Positions 1 through 6,917 of a stretch of DNA of 34,262 nt are shown here, one piece after another. The translations under genes were made by a program, and so were the position numbers. The stretch is taken from the NCBI GenBank assembly GCA_027309555.1, contig DAIDCO010000019.1:1-34262 (forward strand), read 5' to 3'. Position 1 is the stretch's first letter; the number at the start of each line of letters is the position of its first letter. Under the pieces are notes generated by a model that was not told the origin of the DNA, did no database searches, and saw only the letters and a list, made by a program, of their open reading frames with translations. The stretch comes from a bacterium. GTDB lineage: Archaea; Thermoplasmatota; Thermoplasmata; Lutacidiplasmatales; UBA184.

Positions 1-60
1 GCCCCGGCCCTCGGGCGCACCGGAAACGAGATGAACCCCCGCGCGGCTCGACCGGCGTGA
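1..60 (+). CDS. Possible C-terminal tail of an upstream gene (partial)
   Basis: The first reading frame is open from base 1 and ends at TGA 58-60, giving a 19-residue tail rich in Pro, Arg and Ala. Its stop overlaps the GTG start of the next gene in a GTGA arrangement, as is common inside operons. The stretch is too short to recognise, and an open frame of this length is expected by chance in GC-rich DNA, so this is a weak call. Confidence 0.3.
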   Translation, partial: APALGRTGNEMNPRAARPA

Positions 61-1259
61 CTCAGGTCCCGGCGCTGAGCTACTCGTCGTACCACACCTA
101 CTTCGAGTGCCCGCTCCGCTGGAAGTTCCTGTACCTCGACAAGCTCGCGGAGAAACCCCACGGGTACTTCACCTTCGGTCGAGTGGTCCACAGTGTCCTC
201 GAAACCCTCGTCCGGCCCCTGGTGGTTCCGTCCGCGCGGCGCATCGGGAGCGCGGAGTCGCAGCGCACGCTAGACGAGTGGCACCCGTCGACCGCGGCCC
301 CGGTAGGCACCCCCTGGGCCTCTTCCGAGGAGCTGCTCCGGCTCTACGAGGAAGCTTGGTCCAGCGACGGGTACACGTCGGCCGAGGAGGAAGCTCGGTA
401 CCGGGCCCTCGGGCGAGAGCTCCTGATGCGCTACTACGAGCATCTCGTCCGGGAACCGCCGCGTCCGGTCTCGGTCGAGGAGCATCTCGAGGCCCGCTGG
501 GACGGCATCCCCATCCATGGCTACGTCGACCGCATCGACCGGACCGCGTCCGGTGGTCTCGACATCGTCGACTACAAGACTTCGCGCGACCTCTCCAAGG
601 AGGACGCGAAGGATTCCGACCAACTGAGCCTCTACCAGGTCCTGGTGGAGTCGAACTACACGGAGCCGGTCGAGCGCCTCACGCTCTACCACCTACGTTC
701 GAACACGCCCCTCCGTGCTCGCCCCCGCGCCCGGGGGACCCTCGATCGGCTGCACGACCGGCTCGGTATGGTGAGCGACGGGATCCGCGCGGAGGCGTTC
801 GAGCCGAACCCGGGACGCCAGTGCAGCCGATGCGACTTTCAGTCGATCTGTCCGGAGTTCCGGCCCGTGCCGGCTCCCGACGAGCCACGGCTCCAGCAAC
901 TGGTCGATCGGTTCGAGACGCTGCGCGCGGAGGAACGCCGGCTCGAGTCTGACCTTAAGCTCACCGCCGAATCGCTCCACCGGGCGGCCGAGGAGCTCGG
1001 GATCCATCGGGTGCCGGGCACGCGCTCGGTCGCGGTCCGTCGCCGAGAGGAGACGTGGCAGTATTCGCTCGACGCGGTCCGTCCGCTGCTCGAGAGCTCC
1101 GGCCTCGGCGCCCGCCTTACCTCGGGAAGCCAAGACGAGGTCCGGGCGATCGTCCGTGACCGGTCGATCGACCCGGAACTGCGCCGCCGAGTCGCCGAGC
1201 TCGGTGCCCGCCGCGTCAAATGGTACTGGGAGCTCAACGAGAGCGACCGCCCCGATTAG
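57..1259 (+). CDS. PD-(D/E)XK nuclease, RecB/AddB-type with Fe-S cysteines
   Basis: This is a 400-aa protein of the PDDEXK_1 (RecB/Cas4/AddB C-terminal) nuclease superfamily, probably acting in DNA end processing or repair. Visible motifs are GRVVHSVLE (His45), GYVDRID with metal-binding Asp158, DYK at 172-174 (the D-x-K part of the active site) and the QLSLY helix motif at 189-193. Cys18 plus Cys256, Cys259 and Cys265 form the C-(x)n-CxxC-x5-C pattern that binds a 4Fe-4S cluster in AddB and Cas4. The C-terminal 130 residues are charged and probably helical, and I do not recognise them. The start is GTG at 57, immediately before the N-terminal SYSSYHTYFECP segment typical of these enzymes. 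No helicase or CRISPR gene lies beside it, so the exact pathway is unknown. Confidence 0.88.
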   Translation: MTQVPALSYSSYHTYFECPLRWKFLYLDKLAEKPHGYFTFGRVVHSVLETLVRPLVVPSARRIGSAESQRTLDEWHPSTAAPVGTPWASSEELLRLYEEAWSSDGYTSAEEEARYRALGRELLMRYYEHLVREPPRPVSVEEHLEARWDGIPIHGYVDRIDRTASGGLDIVDYKTSRDLSKEDAKDSDQLSLYQVLVESNYTEPVERLTLYHLRSNTPLRARPRARGTLDRLHDRLGMVSDGIRAEAFEPNPGRQCSRCDFQSICPEFRPVPAPDEPRLQQLVDRFETLRAEERRLESDLKLTAESLHRAAEELGIHRVPGTRSVAVRRREETWQYSLDAVRPLLESSGLGARLTSGSQDEVRAIVRDRSIDPELRRRVAELGARRVKWYWELNESDRPD

Positions 1260-1279
1260 CGCCGCTCGAACGCGCAAAG

Positions 1280-1288
1280 GCTATGATG
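1280..1288 (+). promoter_or_regulatory. TATA-like box of purP
   Basis: GCTATGATG is centred about 25 bases before the purP ATG at 1309, which fits a leaderless transcript. Confidence 0.4.
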
Positions 1289-1308
1289 GCCTCCCGATAC
1301 TTCCCCCT

Positions 1309-2376
1309 ATGGGAATCTCGCTCGCCTCCGAGAGCCGCCTCGCGTCGGTCCGAGACCGCGTCCCTACCGTAACGACCCTCTGCTCCCACTCCTCTCTCCA
1401 GATCTTCCACGGGGCGCGCGCCGAGGGACTCTCCACCCTCGGGCTCTCGGTGGGCCCACCACCCCGCTTCTACGACGCTTTTCCGCTGGCCCGCCCGGAC
1501 CGCTTTCTTTCGGTCCCGAAGGTCAAGGAGCTCTCCGGGGCCGCCGACCGCCTGCGCGCCGAGGGAGCGATCGTGATCCCCACCGGCTCGTTCGTCGAGT
1601 ACCTCGGTCCGGAGGCGTTCGCCGCGCTCGATGTGCCGGTGTTCGGCAATCGCGCGGTCCTCGGCTGGGAGTCCGACCGGCGGAAGGAGCGCGAATGGCT
1701 CGACTCCGCCGGAGTGCCGATGCCGAAGCGGTACGAGGAGGAGAGCGAAGTCGACGGCCCTGTGATCGTAAAGTACTACGGCGCGAAGGGCGGCAAGGGA
1801 TTCTTCCTCGCGAAGAACCGCGAGGCTCTCCACGACTTCACCCCGACCGGACCGTACGTCATTCAGGAGTACGTCCTGGGGACGCGCTACTACATGCACT
1901 TCTTCTATTCCCCGCTCTCCGACCGGGGCTACCGCGTTGGCCACGGCTCGCTCGAGCTCCTCGGGATGGACCGCCGGGACGAGGCGAACATCGACGAGCT
2001 GTACAAGCTGGGGGCCCAGGAGGAGCTCCTGAGGGCGGGGATCCGACCGACGTTCGTGGTCACCGGGAACGTCCCCGTCATCCTCCGGGAATCGCTGCTC
2101 CCGAAGGCCTTCGACGTGGCGGCTCGGATCGTCGAGCGCTCGATCGAGCTGTTCGGTGGGATGGTCGGGCCCTTCTGCGTCGAGGGGATCATGACCGAGG
2201 AGCTCGAGTTCAAGGTCTTCGAGATCTCGACTCGGATCGTGGCGGGGACGAATCTGTTCATCTCAGGCAGTCCGTACTCCGACCTCATCGCCCCGGGCCT
2301 CTCCACGGGGCGCCGGATCGCGCAGGAGATCAACCGGGCGCGGACCGAGGGCCGACTTTCCGAGATCCTGAGCTGA
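1309..2376 (+). CDS. purP: Formate-dependent AICAR formyltransferase (5-formaminoimidazole-4-carboxamide ribonucleotide synthetase)
   Basis: This 355-aa protein matches archaeal PurP, an ATP-grasp enzyme that makes FAICAR from AICAR, formate and ATP in the penultimate step of IMP synthesis. The N-terminal domain (DUF1246 type) has the TLCSHSSLQIFHGARAEG segment near its start, which binds the AICAR ribonucleotide. The ATP-grasp region includes KYYGAKGGKGFF, and the C-terminal DUF1297-type part contains GPFCVEG, EISTRIVAGTN and the family's SPYSDL segment. Length is normal for the family. I chose ATG 1309 because the reading frame stays open upstream but homology begins just after this codon and a TATA-like box lies 25 bases before it. 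It runs codirectionally with the neighbouring nuclease but probably has its own promoter. Confidence 0.95.
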   Translation: MGISLASESRLASVRDRVPTVTTLCSHSSLQIFHGARAEGLSTLGLSVGPPPRFYDAFPLARPDRFLSVPKVKELSGAADRLRAEGAIVIPTGSFVEYLGPEAFAALDVPVFGNRAVLGWESDRRKEREWLDSAGVPMPKRYEEESEVDGPVIVKYYGAKGGKGFFLAKNREALHDFTPTGPYVIQEYVLGTRYYMHFFYSPLSDRGYRVGHGSLELLGMDRRDEANIDELYKLGAQEELLRAGIRPTFVVTGNVPVILRESLLPKAFDVAARIVERSIELFGGMVGPFCVEGIMTEELEFKVFEISTRIVAGTNLFISGSPYSDLIAPGLSTGRRIAQEINRARTEGRLSEILS

Positions 2377-2477
2377 GCGGCGCATCGGACCTCGGCGGCG
2401 GGGCGCGAGGCCCGACCGCCCCGAGCGGGGAGGGGGACCCCGGAACGAGCCTCGGCCGGTCGGGCGCCGGCTACGCC

Positions 2478-2485
2478 GTTAAGAC
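2478..2485 (+). promoter_or_regulatory. TATA-like box of the ABC exporter operon
   Basis: GTTAAGAC is centred about 28 bases before the ATG at 2510, in otherwise very GC-rich DNA. Confidence 0.45.
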
Positions 2486-2509
2486 CCGGGCGTCCCTCGG
2501 GCACCCTCC

Positions 2510-3451
2510 ATGCCAGTCGCGATTCGGGCGGAGCACTTACGCAAGGTCTATCCGCACTCCCCCGCGGGCGTCGCCGCGCTCGAGGACCTGAGCCTCGAGG
2601 TCCCGACAGGTCGGGTGTATGGTCTCATCGGGCGGAACGGCGCCGGCAAGACCACGTTCGTCCGCGTCTGCGCCACGCAGCTCACGCTGAGTGGCGGGAC
2701 GGTCTCGGTCCTCGGCCACGACCTCGAACGGGAAGAGCGGGCCATCCGCGCCCGCATCGCGTGCATCCCGCAGGAGTCGCGCCCCCTCTACTTCCTGACG
2801 GTCGAGGAGGTCGTGTATCTCTACCTCAAGATGCGGGGCATCGACCGCACGGAAGCTCGCCGGCGGACGCGGGACGCGCTCGAGGAGCTTTCCTTGACCG
2901 AGTATCGGCGGCGTATGGTTTCCCGGCTCTCGGGCGGACTGCGCCGCCGCACGCTCTGTGCGATGGTCCTGGCTTCCGACGCCGACCTGCTCTTCCTCGA
3001 CGAACCGACGACCGGCCTCGACCCGATCGCCCGCCGCCAGGTCTGGGAGGCGATTCGGCGGACGAGCCGCGAGCACCGGACGATCGTCCTCACCACGCAC
3101 TATCTCGACGAGGCGGAATCTCTCTCGGCGCGACTCGCCCTCATCGAGCGCGGTCGCCTCGTGCTTGAAGGCACTCCCGCCGACCTGCGGGCGCGGGTGC
3201 GCTATCCCTACCGCGTCACGATTCAGGGCGCATTCCCGCGCGCGGAGCTCGAATCGTACGGTCGCGTGGCCGAGATCGAAGGGGGCCTCCTACTATTCAC
3301 CCGGGAGGCGGAGGCTCGCGAGGTGGCACGTAAGGCGCTCGAACGCAACGTTCGCCTCTCGATGGGGCCGGTGAGCCTCGAGGACATCTTCCTAGAGGTC
3401 GTGGGTCGATCGATCGAGGAGGAGACCCCGCGCGAGGAGGCCGAAGCGTGA
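2510..3451 (+). CDS. ABC-2 type exporter, ATP-binding subunit
   Basis: This is a 313-aa ABC ATPase of the DrrA/NodI/CcmA-like exporter group, powering efflux through the membrane subunit encoded next. Walker A is GRNGAGKTT at 41-49, the Q-loop is Gln88, the signature is LSGGLRRR at 140-147, Walker B plus D-loop is LLFLDEPTTGLD at 160-171, and the switch His is His197. The last 95 residues form the usual C-terminal extension of this group (a region ending ...GPVSLEDIFLEVVG). Its stop codon overlaps the GTG start of the permease, so the two are translationally coupled. The substrate cannot be told from sequence. Antibiotic, lipid or polysaccharide export are all possible. Confidence 0.93.
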   Translation: MPVAIRAEHLRKVYPHSPAGVAALEDLSLEVPTGRVYGLIGRNGAGKTTFVRVCATQLTLSGGTVSVLGHDLEREERAIRARIACIPQESRPLYFLTVEEVVYLYLKMRGIDRTEARRRTRDALEELSLTEYRRRMVSRLSGGLRRRTLCAMVLASDADLLFLDEPTTGLDPIARRQVWEAIRRTSREHRTIVLTTHYLDEAESLSARLALIERGRLVLEGTPADLRARVRYPYRVTIQGAFPRAELESYGRVAEIEGGLLLFTREAEAREVARKALERNVRLSMGPVSLEDIFLEVVGRSIEEETPREEAEA

Positions 3452-4194
3452 ACCCTCGCCACCGCCTGCGTTCGCTCTTCACCCTCGTTCTGCTGAACGG
3501 CGTGATCCCGATCCGTACTCAACCGCTCTTTCTCGTGAACCTCCTCGCGTCGCCGCTCTCGTTCCTGTTCTTCATCACGATCGTCTCGAACGGTACCTAT
3601 CTGCCCTACGGGGTCACGGGGGGGATGATCCTGACGATGCTCAGCGTCGGGACGACCCTCCAGTCCGACCTGACCCACTACCGCCACGACCTCAAGTTCC
3701 AGGACATCGTGGTCGCATCGCCGGTCGAAGCGCCCGTCTACGTCGCGGGCATGGCCCTGAGCGAGCTCGTCTACTCCCTTCCCGTCCTCGCGGTCTTCGT
3801 CGTGATCTTCGCGATCGAAGGCTACGTCACCCTGCTCAGCGTGGTCGTGATCGCCGGGACCCTCGTCCTCGTATGGGCGTTCGCGAGCGCGCTCGCCTTC
3901 ACCCTCGCGACGTACTTCCAGGACGTCCGCGAGACGTTCTTGTTCAGCCCGCTCATCTCGCTGTTCCTGACCGTGCTGCCCCCGGTCTACTACCCGATCA
4001 AGGCCCTGCCGATGTGGGCCCAGTTCGTGGCCCGATTCTCCCCGACGACCTACGCCGCCGGACTCGTGCAGGGCGCGGTGGGTCTCGCGCCGCTCTCGTT
4101 CGGCCTGGCCGTGCTCGACTGGGGCGTGCTCGCAGGATTCACTGTGGCGCTCTTCCTCCTCGCGGGGCTCAAGGCGCGCTGGAAGGAACCCTGA
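3448..4194 (+). CDS. ABC-2 type exporter, permease subunit
   Basis: This 248-aa integral membrane protein has about six hydrophobic segments, at roughly residues 30-55, 58-75, 97-120, 125-150, 165-185 and 218-240. That is the ABC-2 (DrrB/NodJ) topology. The start is GTG at 3448, overlapping the TGA of the ATPase by four bases (GTGA), which supports a two-component exporter. A PPVYYPIKALP stretch before the last third matches the conserved P-x-x-P-x-x-x-L-P-x-W loop of this family. The substrate is unknown. Confidence 0.9.
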   Translation: MNPRHRLRSLFTLVLLNGVIPIRTQPLFLVNLLASPLSFLFFITIVSNGTYLPYGVTGGMILTMLSVGTTLQSDLTHYRHDLKFQDIVVASPVEAPVYVAGMALSELVYSLPVLAVFVVIFAIEGYVTLLSVVVIAGTLVLVWAFASALAFTLATYFQDVRETFLFSPLISLFLTVLPPVYYPIKALPMWAQFVARFSPTTYAAGLVQGAVGLAPLSFGLAVLDWGVLAGFTVALFLLAGLKARWKEP

Positions 4195-4246
4195 GAGGGC
4201 GCTCGGGGGCGCCCGAAACGCGCGGAGGAAAGGGCGTCGCGCGAGG

Positions 4247-4256
4247 GCTTATGTAT
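4247..4256 (+). promoter_or_regulatory. TATA-like box of the zinc-ribbon gene
   Basis: GCTTATGTAT is centred about 28 bases before the ATG at 4280. A small GGGCGC/GCGCCC hairpin (about 4197-4214) between it and the permease stop lacks a T-tract. Confidence 0.45.
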
Positions 4257-4279
4257 CCGACGAATGGTGGAGCCGCCCG

Positions 4280-4519
4280 ATGCTTTCTTTCGCAGATGCT
4301 CGCACCTTCGCGGGTTCCGACGACCGTTTCTCGCACTGCCTCGTCTGCGGGAGGGATCTCGTGCTTCTCCCCGAGGATCGTCGGGGGGGCTGTTGCTTCG
4401 ACTGCCTGACGCTGTCGGTACCGGCCCCGATGTCATGTCCCGATTGCGGCGTGACGATCCCCGGCGAGGAACGTGGGACCGGATGCGCGAACTGTCGCTG
4501 GTATCCCCTCCGCGAGTGA
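4280..4519 (+). CDS. Small double zinc-ribbon protein
   Basis: This is a 79-aa protein with nine cysteines arranged as two CxxC pairs each: Cys20/Cys23 with Cys39/Cys42 (Cys38 adjacent), then Cys53/Cys56 with Cys69/Cys72. The spacing is that of two tandem zinc ribbons, a fold used in archaea for binding nucleic acids or proteins. The role is unknown. Start is ATG 4280, in register with the upstream TATA-like box. It lies between the exporter and a tRNA gene and seems to be its own transcription unit. Confidence 0.75.
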   Translation: MLSFADARTFAGSDDRFSHCLVCGRDLVLLPEDRRGGCCFDCLTLSVPAPMSCPDCGVTIPGEERGTGCANCRWYPLRE

Positions 4520-4541
4520 CCGCCTCCCGATCCTCCGCTAA

Positions 4542-4549
4542 GCTTATCG
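4542..4549 (+). promoter_or_regulatory. TATA-like box of tRNA-Ser
   Basis: GCTTATCG lies 30-37 bases before the first base of the tRNA at 4579, leaving a short 5' leader for RNase P. Confidence 0.5.
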
Positions 4550-4578
4550 GTCGAATCCCGTCCTCCGGCGTCGGGCGT

Positions 4579-4696
4579 GCCGAGGTGGCTCAGTCCGGTA
4601 CGGCGCGAGTCTGGAAAGCTCGTGGCGGAATACGCCTCGGGAGTTCAAACGCTGCGGACGGCCGAACCGTCGTGGCGGAGACTCTCCCCCTCGGCG
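4579..4696 (+). tRNA. tRNA-Ser(GGA) with an intron in the T-loop
   Basis: A complete class II cloverleaf can be drawn. The acceptor stem is GCCGAGG (4579-4585) pairing with CCTCGGC (4689-4695), with discriminator G4696. The D arm spans 4588-4604. The anticodon stem is 4606-4610 with 4618-4622, and the loop CTGGAAA carries anticodon GGA at 4613-4615. The long variable arm GGCG/CGCC (4624-4627 with 4633-4636) is expected for serine. The T stem is GGGAG (4639-4643) with CTCCC (4684-4688). The T-loop reads TTCAAA, then 33 extra bases, then T. Removing 4650-4682 gives the normal loop TTCAAAT and a mature length of 85 nt. CCA is not encoded. The anticodon loop has no canonical intron. Confidence 0.9.
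4650..4682 (+). other. tRNA-Ser T-loop intron (position 59/60)
   Basis: This 33-nt insertion is what prevents a normal T arm. It contains a hairpin GACGG-CCGAA-CCGTC (4657-4671). A relaxed bulge-helix-bulge can be drawn. The outer helix is the T stem, and a 3-nt bulge ACT (4681-4683) lies on the 3' side. The central helix is TTCA (4644-4647) against GGAG (4677-4680), with one G-U pair and one A-G mismatch. A 3-nt bulge AAC (4648-4650) lies on the 5' side, and an inner helix is formed by GCT with GGC. Cutting after the second base of each bulge excises exactly 4650-4682. The boundaries are inferred from the mature tRNA fold. Confidence 0.82.
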
Positions 4697-4740
4697 CTCC
4701 CTCCCCGCTCTCCTGGAACGGACGGGGGGAGGAGCTTTTT
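4696..4740 (+). terminator. Hairpin plus T5 after tRNA-Ser; also covers the SD of the next gene
   Basis: Bases 4696-4706 pair with 4726-4735 in a stem of about 10 bp with one bulged C (4701), and TTTTT follows at 4736-4740. This looks like a terminator for the tRNA. The 3' arm also carries GGAGG (4728-4732), the only Shine-Dalgarno-like sequence for the ATG at 4743. No TATA-like box is visible about 26 bases before that ATG. The element could therefore act as a terminator, an attenuator or a translational block. Confidence 0.55.
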
Positions 4741-4742
4741 CC

Positions 4743-5234
4743 ATGACGCTGCCGCCCCGCAGCGCCGCGCCCGCGCTCCTGCAGGTCGATGCGATCGTGG
4801 GTCGGCTGGCGGGCACGCAGGCACTCCAGGAGGTCTGTCGCTTCCTGCACGAGTCGTTCCGGCACTATCGATGGGTCGGGATCTACCGCCGGGAGGGAGA
4901 GATGCTGGTCCTCGACGCCTGGGACGGGCCGTCTCAAACGGAGCACACGCGCATCCCGATCGACCGCGGTCTCTGCGGACGCGCGGTGCGCGAGGGGGCG
5001 ACCGTGATCGTCGATGACGTCCGGACCTCGACGGAGTACCTCGCCTGCTTCCGTGAGACGCGGGCGGAGATCGTCGTGCCGATTCGGCAGGCCGACGCGG
5101 TCGTCGGGGAGATCGACATCGATGGGAACGAGGTAGGAGCCTTCGATGCCTCCGACCGAAGGTTCCTCGAGGCGGTGGCCGCGCGGCTCAGCGACGCGCT
5201 CGGTCCGACCCGCGCGGCGTTGCCGACCGTCTGA
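4743..5234 (+). CDS. GAF-domain protein, free methionine-(R)-sulfoxide reductase-like
   Basis: This 163-aa single GAF domain resembles fRMsr (E. coli YebR/MsrC), which reduces free methionine-R-sulfoxide. Matching segments are RWVGIYRREGEMLVLDAW, IPIDRGLCGRAV with Cys78, YLACF with Cys102 and EIVVPI, and VVGEIDIDG. By my recalled alignment Cys78 and Cys102 fall on the enzyme's Cys94 and Cys118. The third cysteine (Cys84) is replaced by His68, and the GHIACD motif is altered. It may therefore be an fRMsr with changed recycling, or a GAF sensor. Start ATG 4743 sits just after the hairpin described at 4696-4740. The 3' end overlaps the convergent CoA-biosynthesis gene by 47 bases. Confidence 0.72.
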   Translation: MTLPPRSAAPALLQVDAIVGRLAGTQALQEVCRFLHESFRHYRWVGIYRREGEMLVLDAWDGPSQTEHTRIPIDRGLCGRAVREGATVIVDDVRTSTEYLACFRETRAEIVVPIRQADAVVGEIDIDGNEVGAFDASDRRFLEAVAARLSDALGPTRAALPTV

Positions 5235-5958
5235 GCGTGCGGTAGATCGCGTCGAGCGCCTCCGAGCGCGCTCGGTGGGCATCGAACGGCCGTCGTCGGG
5301 GGGGCCGTCCCGAGGCGTTCCCCTGCTCGAGGTACTCCGCGATCTGCCGGAGCGCCCGACGGACCTCGTCCACGATCGGAAGGTCGGAGGTCCGACTGGT
5401 GCGAGAGAGCGGGTTCAGGTCCACCGAGATCACCGTCTGACCGCGGGCCCGGAGCGCCTCGGCCCGGTCGCCGTCCTCTAGGGGTACGAGACAGACGTCC
5501 GCGACGAAGATCCCGCGCCGGTCGACGCGGGCTCGGTCGGACGGAAGGCCCGGTATCCGGGCCGTGGGGCGGACCCCGAGTACGGAGCGAACCCCTGCCC
5601 GGCGCAGCGCGGAAGCCACCTGGCGGGCTCGCGCGGGGGTTCGGTGAAAGAGGTTCACTTCCACGGCGATGTGGGGGTCTGCCCGAACGATCCGCGCGAC
5701 CTCGCGAGCGGCGAGAGCCGCGACGTTCCCGTTCACGCTCAACACGGGTCGGCGGGCCGCCCGAAGCCACTCTGCAGCGACGCGCTCCGCCCGTCGCGCG
5801 CTAGGAGTCGACCGCTCTCCGAGAAGGTAATCGAACGCCTCCCCTCGTCCCTGGGCGATCAGGCCCTCGCCGACCACGAGGCCGGAACGATTGGCCCGCA
5901 CGAGGCCCGCTCGGACGCGGAGGCTCTGGTACCGGGGATGGCGGGGAGAGATTCGCAT
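5188..5958 (-). CDS. 4-phosphopantoate--beta-alanine ligase (archaeal phosphopantothenate synthetase)
   Basis: This 256-aa protein matches the archaeal phosphopantothenate synthetase family (DUF137), which joins 4-phosphopantoate and beta-alanine using ATP in CoA biosynthesis. Recognisable segments are RISPRHPRYQSL at the N terminus, GLIAQGRGEAFDYLLGE, PVLSVNGNVAALA, VEVNLFHRT, the run FVADVCLVPLEDGDRAEAL and ISVDLNPLSRTS. I chose ATG 5958 because homology begins at MRISPRHPRY, and the 42 upstream codons are Arg/Pro-rich translation of the intergenic region and the neighbouring gene's end. The coiled-coil gene upstream ends 16 bases before it, suggesting cotranscription. The Arg-rich C-terminal tail after about residue 210 is not typical. 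Confidence 0.9.
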   Translation of the reverse strand: MRISPRHPRYQSLRVRAGLVRANRSGLVVGEGLIAQGRGEAFDYLLGERSTPSARRAERVAAEWLRAARRPVLSVNGNVAALAAREVARIVRADPHIAVEVNLFHRTPARARQVASALRRAGVRSVLGVRPTARIPGLPSDRARVDRRGIFVADVCLVPLEDGDRAEALRARGQTVISVDLNPLSRTSRTSDLPIVDEVRRALRQIAEYLEQGNASGRPPRRRPFDAHRARSEALDAIYRTLRRSATPRGSDRARR

Positions 5959-5974
5959 CGGCGTCCGAAGCCGC

Positions 5975-6712
5975 TTAGCCGCCGGGAGGCGGGTCCGCCG
6001 GCGTGTGGGTTCCGGCGGTCTCATCGGTCGGAGCGAGGCGGCTCTCGAGGGTGGCGATACGGTCCTCGAGGGGCGCGAGACCATCCTCGAGGACCTTCGC
6101 GAGGGCGAGCTTGAGGCTCTCCTCGAGGGCCACGATGTCCCGCCCGAGGTCGATGATCCGGCGAGCGTTCTCGTTGAGCAGCAGCCGGCTTTGGGTCGAG
6201 ACCCGATAGGTGTCCGAGAGATCCTTCGTCAGCTGGTGGGAGGAGAGGGCGAAGGCCTCGATCGAGTCGCCGACGGGCTTCCACTTCGTGTCTAGGTTGT
6301 CGGAGAGGCTGCGGGAGATCCGTTGGGTGATGGATTCGACCCCGGTGGCGATCTCCTTCGCCACCCGATCGGAGAGATCCCCCTCGAGTCCCTCGAGCCG
6401 TCGCCGTTGCTCTTCTCCGAGGGCCTGCTCGAGGGCTTCGACCTTCTGGAGGCGGTCCTCTACGGACTGCAAGCGGGCGAGCAGGTTCGAGTAGGCGCTG
6501 CCGATGAGCGTATCGAGATGGGCTTGACTCGTTTCCTGCGCCCGTAGCAGCAGATGGAGGACCCAGTGCTCTCGCCCCTTCGTCTCGGCGAGGGGACCCC
6601 GATCGAGACGATCGCGGACCTCCCGGTCCTCGAGTAAGTTCCCGAGCTCTTTCAGTACTTCGAGACGGAGCGATGACGCGGCCCCAGCGCTCGAGGTCGG
6701 TCGTCCCGCCAT
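5975..6712 (-). CDS. Coiled-coil protein of unknown function
   Basis: This 245-aa, mostly helical protein has no recognised catalytic motif. Residues about 15-80 are Leu/Glu/Arg-rich helix. Residues about 80-130 form a strong heptad region (LQSVEDRLQKVEALEQ). Residues about 190-230 form a second coiled coil (IIDLGRDIVALEESLKLALAKVLEDG). The tail is Pro/Thr-rich and probably disordered. No membrane segment or signal peptide is visible. The start ATG 6712 follows a clear TATA-like box. It is the first gene of a likely two-gene unit with the phosphopantothenate ligase, but nothing links the functions. Confidence 0.7.
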   Translation of the reverse strand: MAGRPTSSAGAASSLRLEVLKELGNLLEDREVRDRLDRGPLAETKGREHWVLHLLLRAQETSQAHLDTLIGSAYSNLLARLQSVEDRLQKVEALEQALGEEQRRRLEGLEGDLSDRVAKEIATGVESITQRISRSLSDNLDTKWKPVGDSIEAFALSSHQLTKDLSDTYRVSTQSRLLLNENARRIIDLGRDIVALEESLKLALAKVLEDGLAPLEDRIATLESRLAPTDETAGTHTPADPPPGG

Positions 6713-6735
6713 CGGGGTCGGATGGGGGCCCCGAT

Positions 6736-6745
6736 GCTATATAGG
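6736..6745 (-). promoter_or_regulatory. TATA box of the coiled-coil/CoA unit
   Basis: CCTATATAGC on the minus strand is centred about 28 bases before the ATG at 6712. It is one of the strongest TATA boxes in the window. Confidence 0.6.
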
Positions 6746-6917
6746 TTGGCGAGGGAGCCTGCAGTCGTCGCGCGGCCGCACGCGACCGGACCGGGTCCCG
6801 GGGACGGTTTCGGCAAGGGGTATCGGGCAGCCGAGGGAATCGTCACGTCGTTCCCCGACGGAGCGTACCGTTTGGCGAATCTTGCCGGGCTCGCTCTTGA
6901 ATGGCACTCAACCCAGA

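Noticed and set aside
6480-6500. A T-loop-like GGTTCGAG suggesting another tRNA
   Set aside because: No acceptor or anticodon stems can be paired around it, and it lies inside the coiled-coil gene.
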